Assembly (NCBI GenBank): GCA_902492505.1
Contig: CABULU010000040.1
Coordinates: 1-17,427, forward strand
Source of the DNA: an uncultured Eubacteriales bacterium
GTDB taxonomy: Bacteria; Bacillota; Clostridia; Oscillospirales; QAKW01
DNA length: 17,427 nt
Reading direction: 5' to 3'
The notes under the pieces are model-generated. The model was not told the origin of the DNA. It saw nothing but the letters and a program-made list of their open reading frames with translations, and ran no database searches. Position numbers and translations under genes: made by a program. This document shows, piece after piece, positions 6,763 through 14,277 of this stretch; positions within the stretch are counted from its first letter, which is position 1; every line of letters begins with the position of its first letter.

Positions 6763-8193
6763 GTGAGTTCATCACGCTTTACATCAAAATTCAAAACGAA
6801 AATTTTCAAAAAAGGCACCCGCTTTGCTTTTTTTACGGCTCTCGCCGTGATTATTGTAATCTTAATTAATATATTATCGTCTTTAATACCCGCAAAATAT
6901 ATGAGATTTGATACTACCGGTCAAGGTCTTTTTACCATTTCCAAACAAACAGAGGATATACTCCATACTCTTTCGGAGGATATCTCTATTTATCACCTAT
7001 GCACCGGAGGAATAGAAGACGAGAACATATCCGAACTATTGCTAAAATATGCGTCTTTTTCCGATAAGCTGTCAGTATCCGTAATAGACACTTCATTATA
7101 CCCAAATTTCTATCAGGACTTTACAGACGAAGAACCGTCGGACAACAGTATAATAGTTTCAGGTGATAGGAGATACAGAGTTATTGATTTTTACGAGATA
7201 TACACAGCGTCCAGCGATGAGTATGCCTACTACGGATATTATGATATATTTAACGGAGAGACCGAGCTTACATCTGCAATTGATTACGTAACCAGCGATA
7301 TATTACCTAAGATATACACGCTGGAAGGACACTCAGAATACACATTATCCGATGAACTTCAAAAGGAAATACTAAAGCAGAATTTTGATTTAGAAACACT
7401 TAGTCTTAACGGTCTCACTTCCGTTCCAGAAGATGCGGACTGCATCATGCTTCTTTCACCAAAACGAGATATAACAGATAAAGAGCTTGCCATGCTGACA
7501 GAGTATGAGAATAACGGAGGCAAACTTGTTATTACAGCAGATTACAATACCGAAGATACTCCTGTTTTTGATAAGCTGCTTGGCAATTTCGGACTGGAAA
7601 TTGCCGACGGAATAGTGTTTGAAGAAGACAGTAAAAATCATGTATCGTCATACCCGTATTTTATTTATCCTACAATTATCCCGCATGAAATAACAGACCC
7701 GCTGATTTCGGAAAACCTGCATTTACTGTTTCCCCTGGCACTCGGAATAAAAACAAAAAATGACGCCGATACATCGCTGAACATCGAACAGCTGATTGCA
7801 CCGAGCGAAACCTCATATTCAAAAATAGATATAAACAGTGATAATTTAAGCAAAACCGATGATGATATTGAAGGTCCGTTTAGCTTTGGTGTTGCCGTTA
7901 CAGGAAACGAAGATGATGAGGGCAGACTCATAATGTTTTCAACAACGGAATTTCTTGACAGCAGTGTCAATAAATCTGTCGCCGGCGCCAACTATGACTT
8001 ATTTATAAATTCAATAGCATGGCTGTGCAGCAAAGAAAGCGGCATCGCACTTCATCCTAAAAATCTGCTTCCGACCAGTGTCGCAGTAAGCAGCGGCAGC
8101 GCAAGCATTATGTTTGTGCTTCTTGTAATAGCAATACCCGGTATATTCATTGCAGCGGCATTTCTGATAATAAGAAGACGCAGACTGAAATAA
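6763..8193 (+). CDS. GldG-like ABC transport auxiliary protein (PF09822 type)
   Basis: A 476-aa protein anchored at both ends: an N-terminal membrane helix (ALAVIIVILINILSSLI) and a C-terminal one (about the last 25 residues) before a basic tail RRRRLK. The large middle region is extracytoplasmic. It contains KIYTLEGHSEYTLSDEL and DADCIMLLSPKRDITDKELAML followed by YENNGGKLVITADY, the pattern of the GldG / 'ABC-type uncharacterized transport system' domain. I chose the GTG at 6763, with GGAG six bases upstream and AGGAGG a little further, over an in-frame ATG at 6703 that lies deep inside the permease gene and has no good site. The gene ends just before a strong terminator. The extracytoplasmic domain may bind substrate or the cell wall; neither is shown by the sequence. 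Confidence 0.88.
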   Translation: MSSSRFTSKFKTKIFKKGTRFAFFTALAVIIVILINILSSLIPAKYMRFDTTGQGLFTISKQTEDILHTLSEDISIYHLCTGGIEDENISELLLKYASFSDKLSVSVIDTSLYPNFYQDFTDEEPSDNSIIVSGDRRYRVIDFYEIYTASSDEYAYYGYYDIFNGETELTSAIDYVTSDILPKIYTLEGHSEYTLSDELQKEILKQNFDLETLSLNGLTSVPEDADCIMLLSPKRDITDKELAMLTEYENNGGKLVITADYNTEDTPVFDKLLGNFGLEIADGIVFEEDSKNHVSSYPYFIYPTIIPHEITDPLISENLHLLFPLALGIKTKNDADTSLNIEQLIAPSETSYSKIDINSDNLSKTDDDIEGPFSFGVAVTGNEDDEGRLIMFSTTEFLDSSVNKSVAGANYDLFINSIAWLCSKESGIALHPKNLLPTSVAVSSGSASIMFVLLVIAIPGIFIAAAFLIIRRRRLK

Positions 8194-8204
8194 TATAACA
8201 AAAA

Positions 8205-8239
8205 AATAAGACCGGATAATATATCCGGTCTTATTTTAT
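8205..8239. terminator. Bidirectional terminator between the ABC operon and spoVA operon
   Basis: A perfect 14-bp stem (8205-8218 with 8222-8235, AATAAGACCGGATA and its complement) has a 3-base loop. The plus strand is followed by TTATTTATTT and the minus strand by TTTTTTTGTT. It lies between two converging operons. Confidence 0.9.
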
Positions 8240-8593
8240 TTATTTCATTTTCGGATTTGATATAACAGAGAACAAATAGCCAAAGAAAACAGCCGCAGCA
8301 ACGCCTCCCGCCGAAGCCGTAAGTCCTCCTGTAAATATACCAAGCCATCCGAATTCTCTGACGCCTGCCTCAACACCCTTGGCAAGTGCATACCCAAATC
8401 CCGTAATGGGAACAGTCGCGCCTGCACCTGCAAGCTTTACAAGAGGCTCATACACACCTATTGCAGTCAAAACGACACCCATTGTAACAAACAGAACCAC
8501 AATTTTTGCAGGTGTCAGCTTAGTTTTATCTATTAGTATCTGCGCGATAACGCATATCGCACCGCCGATTAAAAAAGCATATACATAATCCAT
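8240..8593 (-). CDS. spoVAE: Stage V sporulation protein AE (SpoVAE)
   Basis: A 117-aa hydrophobic protein with about four membrane helices, the usual size for SpoVAE (the AEb form). Typical features are FLIGGAICVIAQILID at the N-terminus, then GVYEPLVKLAGAGATVPITGFG. This is clearly homologous to the matching segment of SpoVAC in the same operon, since the two are related membrane proteins. It is part of the inner-membrane complex that moves Ca-dipicolinic acid into the forespore during sporulation and out at germination. The gene is last in the spoVAC-AD-AE operon, 12 bp after spoVAD, with a GGCGGG ribosome binding site. Confidence 0.96.
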   Translation of the reverse strand: MDYVYAFLIGGAICVIAQILIDKTKLTPAKIVVLFVTMGVVLTAIGVYEPLVKLAGAGATVPITGFGYALAKGVEAGVREFGWLGIFTGGLTASAGGVAAAVFFGYLFSVISNPKMK

Positions 8594-8605
8594 CCAATTT
8601 CCCGC

Positions 8606-9616
8606 CTATTCTGCTACAAAATTAACAAGATGCGCAACAGCCGGGATGCTCTCTCCCTGCTGTGACGCGGTAGGACTCATAAGCGCACCCGTCGACATAA
8701 ACAACACGTTTTTCAACTCTCTTGATGCAAGTTTCGGCAGAACATAGCCGGTGAGAACAGCTCCGCTGCAGCCGCAGCCCGATCCGCCCGCATGAGTATC
8801 CTGTTTTTCATTATCAAAAATCATCAGCCCGCAGTCGTTATAATTGTTTTTAAGCTCAAACCCTTTTTCCTTTAACATATCTTTCAGTATCGACGCTCCG
8901 ACAGAACCAAGGTCTCCGCTTAATATCATATCATAATCATCGGGAACAGTACTTGTATCTTCAAAGTAGTGTGACAGTGTATCTGCTGCCGCAGGCGCCA
9001 TTGCAGCACCCATATTGTTAGCATCTGTCACAAGAAAATCTATAACGCTGCCAAGCGTTATGCGATTTACGCTAATACTTCCCTTTTCTCCCCCTACAAT
9101 CACAGCAGCTCCGGCAGTAACCGTGCGCTGTGCACTCGGAGTGCGCTGTCCGCCGTATTCAAGAGGCTGTCTGAACTGACGCTCCGCACTGCAAAAATGA
9201 GATGACGTAACCCCGGCGGCATACCGCGAATATCCGCACTCAACAGAAAGAGAAGCAACAATCGTAGAAAGCGCCATGGTAGAACAGGCACCGAACAGTC
9301 CAATAAATGGCACATCATTGTCTCGTACACTGTAGCTGGAGCTTATACACTGATTTAAAAGGTCTCCTGACGCTATAAGGTCAAGATCGGTAATCTTTAA
9401 AATACCTTTTTGCAACGCACTGTTAAGTGCGGTTTTTTGCATTTTGGTTTCTGCTTTCTCGTATGTCTTTTCACCAAAATACTCGTCGTTTACAATCATA
9501 TCAAAATACTTGCTCAAGGGACCTTCTCCCTCAAATTTACCCACTATGTTTCCATAGCTTGCAACTTTAATTTTTTCGGAGAATTCCAAAGTTCTCCTGC
9601 CGATTTTTTTTGCCAT
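8606..9616 (-). CDS. spoVAD: Stage V sporulation protein AD (SpoVAD)
   Basis: This is the soluble dipicolinic acid-binding subunit of the SpoVA channel, with a thiolase-like fold. The 336 residues match the family. Seen features are LFGACSTMA (C111, the thiolase-type Cys position), SVECGYSRYAAGVTSSHFCSAERQFR, and the Gly-rich AGGSGCGCSGAVLTGY segment near the C-terminus. A GAGGT site lies five bases before the ATG and overlaps the end of spoVAC; the gap is 7 bp. It is presumably expressed in the forespore with its neighbours. Confidence 0.97.
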   Translation of the reverse strand: MAKKIGRRTLEFSEKIKVASYGNIVGKFEGEGPLSKYFDMIVNDEYFGEKTYEKAETKMQKTALNSALQKGILKITDLDLIASGDLLNQCISSSYSVRDNDVPFIGLFGACSTMALSTIVASLSVECGYSRYAAGVTSSHFCSAERQFRQPLEYGGQRTPSAQRTVTAGAAVIVGGEKGSISVNRITLGSVIDFLVTDANNMGAAMAPAAADTLSHYFEDTSTVPDDYDMILSGDLGSVGASILKDMLKEKGFELKNNYNDCGLMIFDNEKQDTHAGGSGCGCSGAVLTGYVLPKLASRELKNVLFMSTGALMSPTASQQGESIPAVAHLVNFVAE

Positions 9617-9623
9617 ATCTACC

Positions 9624-10070
9624 TCAAAATACTATATTTACAAGCCAGTAAATTAAACCATATACCATGGATGCAATAACGCCGTATACAATTACTGGAC
9701 CTGCAATCGTAAACATCTTTGCTCCCACGCCCATTACATAACCTTCCTTTTTAAATTCCATTGCGGATGATACAATAGAATTTGCAAATCCGGTTATAGG
9801 TATTATACTTCCGCCGCCTGCGTGCTTGCCAAGCTTATCATACACACCGATGCCGGTAAAAAATGAACCGAGAAATACAAGAACTATCGGAGTTATCATT
9901 TTAACATCAGATGTTCCGGCGCCCAGCATGACAGCAATATCTGTAATTCCCTGACCGATGATACAGATAAGCCCTCCGATTAAAAAAGCTTTAATGCAAT
10001 CCTTTAATATAGGAGAATTCGGCGTTTTCTTTTTTACGTATTCGTTATAGTTAGATTTATCAATCGCCAT
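9624..10070 (-). CDS. spoVAC: Stage V sporulation protein AC (SpoVAC)
   Basis: A 148-aa membrane protein of normal family length. It has a soluble start containing YVKKKTPNSPILKDCIKAF, then membrane helices with FLIGGLICIIGQGITD and GVYDKLGKHAGGGSIIPITGFANS. In Bacillus this protein forms a mechanosensitive channel in the spore membrane. It is first in the three-gene leftward operon; the minimal AC-AD-AE set, without AA/AB/AF, is usual in Clostridia. An AAAGG site precedes the ATG. I looked for a sigma-G promoter. GAATA and AATATTA are present upstream, but 20 bases apart, which is wider than expected, so I do not call one. Confidence 0.97.
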   Translation of the reverse strand: MAIDKSNYNEYVKKKTPNSPILKDCIKAFLIGGLICIIGQGITDIAVMLGAGTSDVKMITPIVLVFLGSFFTGIGVYDKLGKHAGGGSIIPITGFANSIVSSAMEFKKEGYVMGVGAKMFTIAGPVIVYGVIASMVYGLIYWLVNIVF

Positions 10071-10092
10071 AAAATCATGCCTTTCGTTTTTT

Positions 10093-10122
10093 AATATTTT
10101 TAGCTTTGCTGTTAAAAATATT
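10093..10122. repeat. Perfect 10-10-10 inverted repeat upstream of spoVAC
   Basis: AATATTTTTA (10093-10102) and TAAAAATATT (10113-10122) are exact inverted copies, separated by GCTTTGCTGT. It lies between spoVAC (leftward, ATG at 10070) and the rightward membrane gene at 10158. It may be an operator or a weak hairpin; with A/T-only arms the function is uncertain. Confidence 0.5.
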
Positions 10123-10157
10123 CAGAGAGTTATAATTAAAAAGGCAGGGTTTATAAA

Positions 10158-10649
10158 TTGCTTAATCTGACGTATTTATTTTGTATATATTCCGTACTTG
10201 GCTGGATTGTAGAAGTGATTTTCTTTTTTGCCAAAACCGGCAGATATCATAAACGAGGAATTCTTAACGGAGCATACTGCCCGCTGTATGGATTTTCTAT
10301 GGCAGTTTGCACGTTGCTCACATTCAATATACTGAACAATCTTTTTTTGACGATACTATTATGCGCAGCAGTGTGTACTGCTTTTGAGCTCATTACCGGT
10401 ATCATTTTCGATAAGCTGCTAAACCGCAAGATGTGGGATTATACAGAGCAGAAATTCAATCTTGGCGGGTATATCTGTCTCGGCTTTACAGCTATATGGG
10501 GAACTGTCGCCGCTCTTTGTATAAGATATCTCAATCCTCTGCTTCTTTTAAGCGACAATGCAAATGACACGGCACTTAAAACCGTTTTTTGCATTGCATT
10601 AAGCGCGTTTATGATTGCAGATATATTCAGCTTTGTCAAAACGCGTTAA
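10158..10649 (+). CDS. PF06541 (CmpB-like) membrane protein
   Basis: A 163-aa protein with about four or five membrane helices. The conserved pattern of the 'putative ABC-transporter type IV' family is clear: YSVLGWIVEV near the start, RGILNGAYCPLYGFS (about residues 33-47), ELITGIIFDKLLNRKMWDYT (in part) and FNLGGYICLGFTAIWG (about 100-115). The biochemical role of the family is not established, despite its name. The start is TTG at 10158, with an AGGG-type site 8 bases upstream; no in-frame ATG precedes it. TATAAT at 10131 may be its -10 box, but no good -35 is seen. The uxaC promoter begins 7 bp after its stop, so it is probably a single-gene unit. Confidence 0.87.
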   Translation: MLNLTYLFCIYSVLGWIVEVIFFFAKTGRYHKRGILNGAYCPLYGFSMAVCTLLTFNILNNLFLTILLCAAVCTAFELITGIIFDKLLNRKMWDYTEQKFNLGGYICLGFTAIWGTVAALCIRYLNPLLLLSDNANDTALKTVFCIALSAFMIADIFSFVKTR

Positions 10650-10655
10650 ATCTCA

Positions 10656-10684
10656 TTGTAAAAATCCGTTTTGTCTGATATAAT
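10656..10684 (+). promoter_or_regulatory. Promoter of uxaC
   Basis: TTGTAA (10656-10661), a 17-base spacer and TATAAT (10679-10684), with TGn making an extended -10. The start site would be near 10691. This rules out an upstream in-frame start at 10671 and supports the ATG at 10716. Confidence 0.8.
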
Positions 10685-10715
10685 TTGCAAAAATTATATA
10701 ACGGAGCTGAAAAAC

Positions 10716-12086
10716 ATGTCATTTTTAGATAAAGATTTCATGCTGAAAAGCAAAACTTCAAAACATCTTTTCTTTGAATATGCTGAAAATCTTCCTGTCA
10801 TCGATTATCATTGTCATCTTAATCCAAAGCAAATAGCGGAAAACAGAAATTTTTCCGGAATTACAGAGCTTATGCTCGGTCAGGACCATTATAAATGGAG
10901 AGCTATGCGCTCACTCGGTATTGATGAAAAATATATAACGGGTGACGCCGATGACAGAGAAAAATTTCGTATGTGGGCAAAAACAGTTTCATATGCAATA
11001 GGCAATCCGCTTTACCACTGGACGCATTTGGAGCTTTCACGGTATTTCGGAATAGAAACGCCTCTTTGTGAAGATACTGCGGACGATATATACGATAAAT
11101 GTAATGAGTTGCTATCAACAAATGAGTTTAAGCCTCAAAAACTGATTGCTCGTTCGAATGTAGAGGTGGTATGTACAACCGACTCACCCATGGATGACCT
11201 TAAATATCATCAATATTTATCCCTAAATTTTAATGAATGTAAAGTGCTTCCTGCTTTTCGCCCTGACGTTTTAGTAGAAATAAAAAATCCTGAATACCGC
11301 GCTTTTATCAACAATTATAAAATAACCTCATATTCCGATTTGCTAAAAACAATTACAAGACGTATTGAATATTTCAACAACGCCGGTTGCCGCCTTGCAG
11401 ACCATGGCTTAGGCTCGGTTCCGTTTTCCAAGGGAGATGCAAACGCAGTATTCGAAAAAGTAATGAATGGCAATGATATAAACGAGCATGAGTGTGATAT
11501 ATACAGAACCGCCGTACTGAGTCACTGTGCAATGGAATACAGTAAACTGGGCTGGACCATGCAGCTGCACATGGGAGCACTGAGAAACAACAATACGTCT
11601 ATGTTTAAAAAGCTCGGCCCGGACAGCGGATTTGATTCAATCAATGACATAAATATTGCACAGCCTCTGGCAATGCTTTTAAATTTATTTGAAAGCGAAG
11701 GATATCTGCCAAAGACGATACTTTATAACCTTAATCCCAAGGACAATTACGTACTGGCAGCAATGTGCGGAAGCTTCCAAAGCGCTCCTTATTTCGGAAA
11801 AATACAGTTCGGTTCCGGCTGGTGGTTCAATGATCAGCGCGACGGTATAGAAAGCCAGCTTAAGGCACTCGGAAATCTCGGTATACTCGGCACCTTTATA
11901 GGCATGCTTACAGATTCACGAAGCCTTATTTCATATCCGCGACACGAATATTTCAGAAGAATTTTATGCAATGTAATCGGTAACTGGGTAGACGAGGGAG
12001 AATATCCACAAGATGAAAAAATGCTTAAAAAAATAATTACAGGTATCTGCTATCAAAACGCAAAAAACTATTTTAATTTTAAATGA
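10716..12086 (+). CDS. uxaC: Glucuronate isomerase (uronate isomerase)
   Basis: UxaC converts D-glucuronate to D-fructuronate and D-galacturonate to D-tagaturonate, the first cytoplasmic step of hexuronate use (EC 5.3.1.12). The protein has 456 residues, near the usual 465-470. Family marks are VIDYHCHLNP (H32 and H34, metal site of the amidohydrolase fold), TTDSPMDDL, LHMGALRNNN, FGSGWWFNDQRDG and LTDSRSLISYPRHEYFRR. I start it at the ATG preceded by GGAG (10703-10706), because the open frame reaches further upstream but that part overlaps the promoter. It stands alone between a promoter and a terminator. The other hexuronate genes (uxaB/uxuA, kdgK, kdgA) are not in the window. Together with the rhamnosidase it points to pectin-derived sugars. 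Confidence 0.96.
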   Translation: MSFLDKDFMLKSKTSKHLFFEYAENLPVIDYHCHLNPKQIAENRNFSGITELMLGQDHYKWRAMRSLGIDEKYITGDADDREKFRMWAKTVSYAIGNPLYHWTHLELSRYFGIETPLCEDTADDIYDKCNELLSTNEFKPQKLIARSNVEVVCTTDSPMDDLKYHQYLSLNFNECKVLPAFRPDVLVEIKNPEYRAFINNYKITSYSDLLKTITRRIEYFNNAGCRLADHGLGSVPFSKGDANAVFEKVMNGNDINEHECDIYRTAVLSHCAMEYSKLGWTMQLHMGALRNNNTSMFKKLGPDSGFDSINDINIAQPLAMLLNLFESEGYLPKTILYNLNPKDNYVLAAMCGSFQSAPYFGKIQFGSGWWFNDQRDGIESQLKALGNLGILGTFIGMLTDSRSLISYPRHEYFRRILCNVIGNWVDEGEYPQDEKMLKKIITGICYQNAKNYFNFK

Positions 12087-12089
12087 TAA

Positions 12090-12126
12090 AAAGACCCGGA
12101 CATTATAATTAATCCGGGTCTTTATT
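12090..12126 (+). terminator. Terminator of uxaC
   Basis: The stem AAAGACCCGGA / TCCGGGTCTTT (12090-12100 with 12113-12123) has a 12-base A/T loop, followed by a short T-rich stretch. It starts 3 bp after the uxaC stop codon. Confidence 0.88.
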
Positions 12127-12144
12127 GCTGATTAACAGAAAATA

Positions 12145-12172
12145 AAATCGGAGCAAAAAATTTGCTCCGATT
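12145..12172 (-). terminator. Terminator of the tRNA operon
   Basis: AAATCGGAGCAAA with its exact complement and a 3-base loop. In the leftward direction it comes directly after the CCA end of tRNA-Val and is followed by TTTTATTTT, a standard intrinsic terminator. Confidence 0.88.
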
Positions 12173-12248
12173 TGGTGGAAGTTAACGGGCTCGAACCGCT
12201 GACCCTCTGCTTGTAAGGCAGATGCTCTCCCAGCTGAGCTAAACTTCC
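12173..12248 (-). tRNA. tRNA-Val (anticodon TAC)
   Basis: Read leftward: acceptor GGAAGTT pairs with AACTTCC, the D arm holds AGCTCAGCTGGGAGAGC, the anticodon stem TCTGC/GCAGA encloses CTTACAA (anticodon TAC), and the T loop holds GGTTCGAGCC. The discriminator is A and CCA is encoded. It is last of three tRNAs in the unit, 3 bp from tRNA-Glu. Confidence 0.97.
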
Positions 12249-12251
12249 ATA

Positions 12252-12326
12252 TGGTGACCTGTACGGGAATCGAACCCGTGTTACCGCCGTGAAAGGGCGG
12301 TGTCTTAACCGCTTGACCAACAGGCC
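12252..12326 (-). tRNA. tRNA-Glu (anticodon TTC)
   Basis: Read leftward: acceptor GGCCTGT pairs with ACAGGTC, the anticodon stem CCGCC/GGCGG encloses CTTTCAC (anticodon TTC), and the T arm is ACGGGTTCGATTCCCGT. The discriminator is A and CCA is encoded. It is the middle gene of the tRNA unit. Confidence 0.97.
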
Positions 12327-12329
12327 TGA

Positions 12330-12406
12330 TGGTAGCGGCAGTCGGATTTGAACCAACGACACTTCGGGTATGAACCGAATGCTCTAGCCAACTGAGCTAT
12401 GCCGCC
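12330..12406 (-). tRNA. tRNA-Met (anticodon CAT)
   Basis: Read leftward: acceptor GGCGGCA pairs with TGCCGCT, with G-T at the first pair. The anticodon stem TTCGG/CCGAA encloses TTCATAC (anticodon CAT), and CCA is encoded. It lacks the initiator features (unpaired first base, three G-C pairs in the anticodon stem), so it is an elongator type. A tRNA-Ile with modified C34 has the same anticodon and cannot be fully excluded by eye. Confidence 0.93.
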
Positions 12407-12472
12407 ATCTGTACCAGCCGTTAACATGCACGGCAATTGTCAGCCTAATGATTGGTGCCGTCAACGTGTTAT

Positions 12473-12501
12473 ATGATACACTATAAAACAAAAATTGTCA
12501 A
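12473..12501 (-). promoter_or_regulatory. Promoter of the tRNA-Met/Glu/Val operon
   Basis: On the minus strand, consensus TTGACA (12496-12501), a 17-base spacer and TATCAT (12473-12478). Transcription would start near 12466, leaving a leader of about 60 bases before the tRNA-Met 5' end. Confidence 0.82.
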
Positions 12502-12520
12502 TACCTTTTTTTTAAAAATT

Positions 12521-12549
12521 TTGCATTTACATTTTTTCTCGTGTATGAT
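12521..12549 (+). promoter_or_regulatory. Promoter of dusB
   Basis: TTGCAT (12521-12526), a 17-base spacer and TATGAT (12544-12549). It is 33 bp upstream of the dusB start codon and back to back with the leftward tRNA promoter. Confidence 0.7.
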
Positions 12550-12581
12550 AAAATTATTATATTATTTTATAAGGAATAAAC

Positions 12582-13532
12582 ATGAAAAATATACCTTTTA
12601 GTAAAAATTCAATTTTGCTTGCCCCTATGGCGGGTATTACGGACAGCGCCTTTCGCAGAATATGTAAAAAATACGGTGCGGATGTAACCGTAAGCGAAAT
12701 GATAAGCTCTAAGGGCATTTATTACCGCGATAAAAAGACAAGTGCGCTTATGAATTATACGGCAGAGGAAAAGCCGATAATTATACAAATTTTCGGCAGC
12801 GACATCGAATGCATGAAAAACGCGGCGGAATATATAAACTTACACTGCCTACCTGCCGCTATTGATATTAATATGGGATGCCCTGCGCCAAAAATATTTC
12901 AAAACGGCGATGGATGTGCACTGATGAAGGACATGGAAAAAGCATATAAAATAATTACAAGTGTAAAGCAGACATCAGATTTTCCAGTAAGCGTTAAGTT
13001 TCGCAGCGGAATTGACAGCGATCATATAAACGCGGTTGAATTTTCAAAAATGTGTCAGAGTGCCGGAGCAGATTTTATTACCGTACACGGCAGAACAAGA
13101 AGTCAGTTCTACTCCGGGAAATCAGATATCGAAATAATAAAAGATGTAGTGTCGAGCGTAAACATTCCCGTAATAGCAAACGGTGACATAACGGACTCAG
13201 TATCGGCAAAGCATATGCTCGATTATACCGGCGCATACGGCATAATGATAGGTCGCGCCGCACTCGGAAATCCTTTTATATTTAATAAAATAAAAAAAGA
13301 GCTGTTTAATATATCTTTACCTACTGTGAATATTCTAAGCGCTGCCAAAGAACATTTGATGTACGCAGTAGAAAACAAAGGCGAATTTTCGGCAGTGCGC
13401 GAGTTTAGAAAACATCTTCTATATTATCTTAAAGGCATAAATAACGCATCTAAGCTCAAAAGAATGAGCACCGGCGCAACAACTGTTGATGATTGTCTGA
13501 AAATTTTTGAACTTGCAGGAGAGAATATTTAA
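12582..13532 (+). CDS. dusB: tRNA-dihydrouridine synthase, DusB type
   Basis: An FMN enzyme that reduces specific uridines of tRNA to dihydrouridine with NADPH. The 316 residues are normal for the family. It opens with LLAPMAGITDSAFRRICKKYGA, the FMN-binding barrel start. DINMGCPAPK carries the catalytic Cys (C100), followed by NGDGCALMKD. VKFRSGID, FITVHGRTRSQFYSG, VIANGDI and GIMIGRAALGNPFIF are the remaining barrel motifs that hold FMN phosphate and uridine. The C-terminal helical part (about 240-316) ends in the usual REFRKHLLYYLKG segment. An AAGGAA site precedes the ATG. It stands beside a tRNA operon with a back-to-back promoter, a fitting but possibly accidental arrangement. Confidence 0.96.
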   Translation: MKNIPFSKNSILLAPMAGITDSAFRRICKKYGADVTVSEMISSKGIYYRDKKTSALMNYTAEEKPIIIQIFGSDIECMKNAAEYINLHCLPAAIDINMGCPAPKIFQNGDGCALMKDMEKAYKIITSVKQTSDFPVSVKFRSGIDSDHINAVEFSKMCQSAGADFITVHGRTRSQFYSGKSDIEIIKDVVSSVNIPVIANGDITDSVSAKHMLDYTGAYGIMIGRAALGNPFIFNKIKKELFNISLPTVNILSAAKEHLMYAVENKGEFSAVREFRKHLLYYLKGINNASKLKRMSTGATTVDDCLKIFELAGENI

Positions 13533-13584
13533 GAATACTAACGTTTTGTATTAACATACTAAATTTAGAAAAGAGGTAATGTTA

Positions 13585-14277
13585 ATGCAAAACAATAATG
13601 AAAATAACTCAAGAAGCAGCGAAGAAGAAATTCAGTTTAATACAATAAAGGAAATGGGGGCTGTTAAAGCCGACAGCGGAATTGAAGTCATTTCTGTTAT
13701 CGGTCAGATAGAAGGCCATTTTATTTTGAACGATCAAAGCAAAACCACAAAATACGAACATTTGCTTCCTGCGCTTGTAGCAATCGAGGAAAATCCTAAT
13801 GTTACGGGTCTCCTAATACTGATTAACACCGTTGGCGGGGATGTTGAAGCCGGTCTTGCCATAGCCGAAATGATAGCCTCTATGAGCAAGCCTACTGTAT
13901 CAATAGTACTTGGAGGTGGACATTCAATAGGCGTTCCGCTCGCAGTAGCAAGCGATGTATCCTTTATTGTACCCAGCGCAACAATGACAATTCATCCAGT
14001 TCGCACAAACGGAGTAATCATAGGAGTACCTCAAAGCTTTAATAACTTTGAACGCATGCAGCAACGAATAACAAATTTTATTGTAAACAATTCAAAAATT
14101 ACGGAAAAACGCTTCAACGAACTTCTATCTAATATAGGAGAGCTTGTAACAGATGTCGGTTCCACTCTTGACGGTGTTCAGGCGGTTAAAGAAGGACTCA
14201 TTGATAAAATAGGCGGACTTGCAGACGCCATAAAAGAATTAAAACAATTATGCGGGAAATACAGCAATGATAATTAA
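13585..14277 (+). CDS. tepA: ClpP-like serine protease, TepA (translocation-enhancing) type
   Basis: A cytoplasmic protease of the ClpP/crotonase fold, 230 aa. Seen: LLILINTVGGDVEAGLAIAE (about 77-96, the oxyanion-loop region), GGGHSIGVPLAV with the nucleophile Ser114, and ATMTIHPVR with His137, the second catalytic residue. It lacks a signal peptide and membrane helices. The first 30 residues are polar and Asn/Glu-rich, probably disordered. I prefer the ATG at 13585 because AAGAGG lies 8 bases upstream; the ATG at 13579 is only 2 bases from that site. In Bacillus, TepA has been linked to protein export and to degrading small acid-soluble spore proteins, which suits a spore former. Its stop overlaps the start of the ABC-F gene by 11 bp, implying coupled translation. 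Confidence 0.92.
   Translation: MQNNNENNSRSSEEEIQFNTIKEMGAVKADSGIEVISVIGQIEGHFILNDQSKTTKYEHLLPALVAIEENPNVTGLLILINTVGGDVEAGLAIAEMIASMSKPTVSIVLGGGHSIGVPLAVASDVSFIVPSATMTIHPVRTNGVIIGVPQSFNNFERMQQRITNFIVNNSKITEKRFNELLSNIGELVTDVGSTLDGVQAVKEGLIDKIGGLADAIKELKQLCGKYSNDN

Noticed and set aside
8245..8433. Alternative minus-strand frame overlapping spoVAE
   Set aside because: Same strand as spoVAE but another frame; spoVAE has full family similarity and an RBS, so this is a shadow.
10094..10126. Sigma-G promoter for spoVAC
   Set aside because: GAATA and AATATTA on the minus strand resemble the two boxes, but the spacing is 20 bases, and both fall in the A/T inverted repeat, so the match may be accidental.
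10671..10715. Upstream in-frame extension of uxaC
   Set aside because: The extra 15 codons overlap the -10 box at 10679-10684 and lack a ribosome binding site.
12421..12471. Imperfect inverted repeat in the tRNA operon leader (TAACA...ACGGCA with TGCCGT...TGTTA)
   Set aside because: I considered a small RNA, a T-box or a decayed tRNA. The outer arm falls across the likely transcription start, the inner stem is only 6 bp with a 20-base loop, and no T-box or tRNA motif is present. It is more likely just the processed leader.
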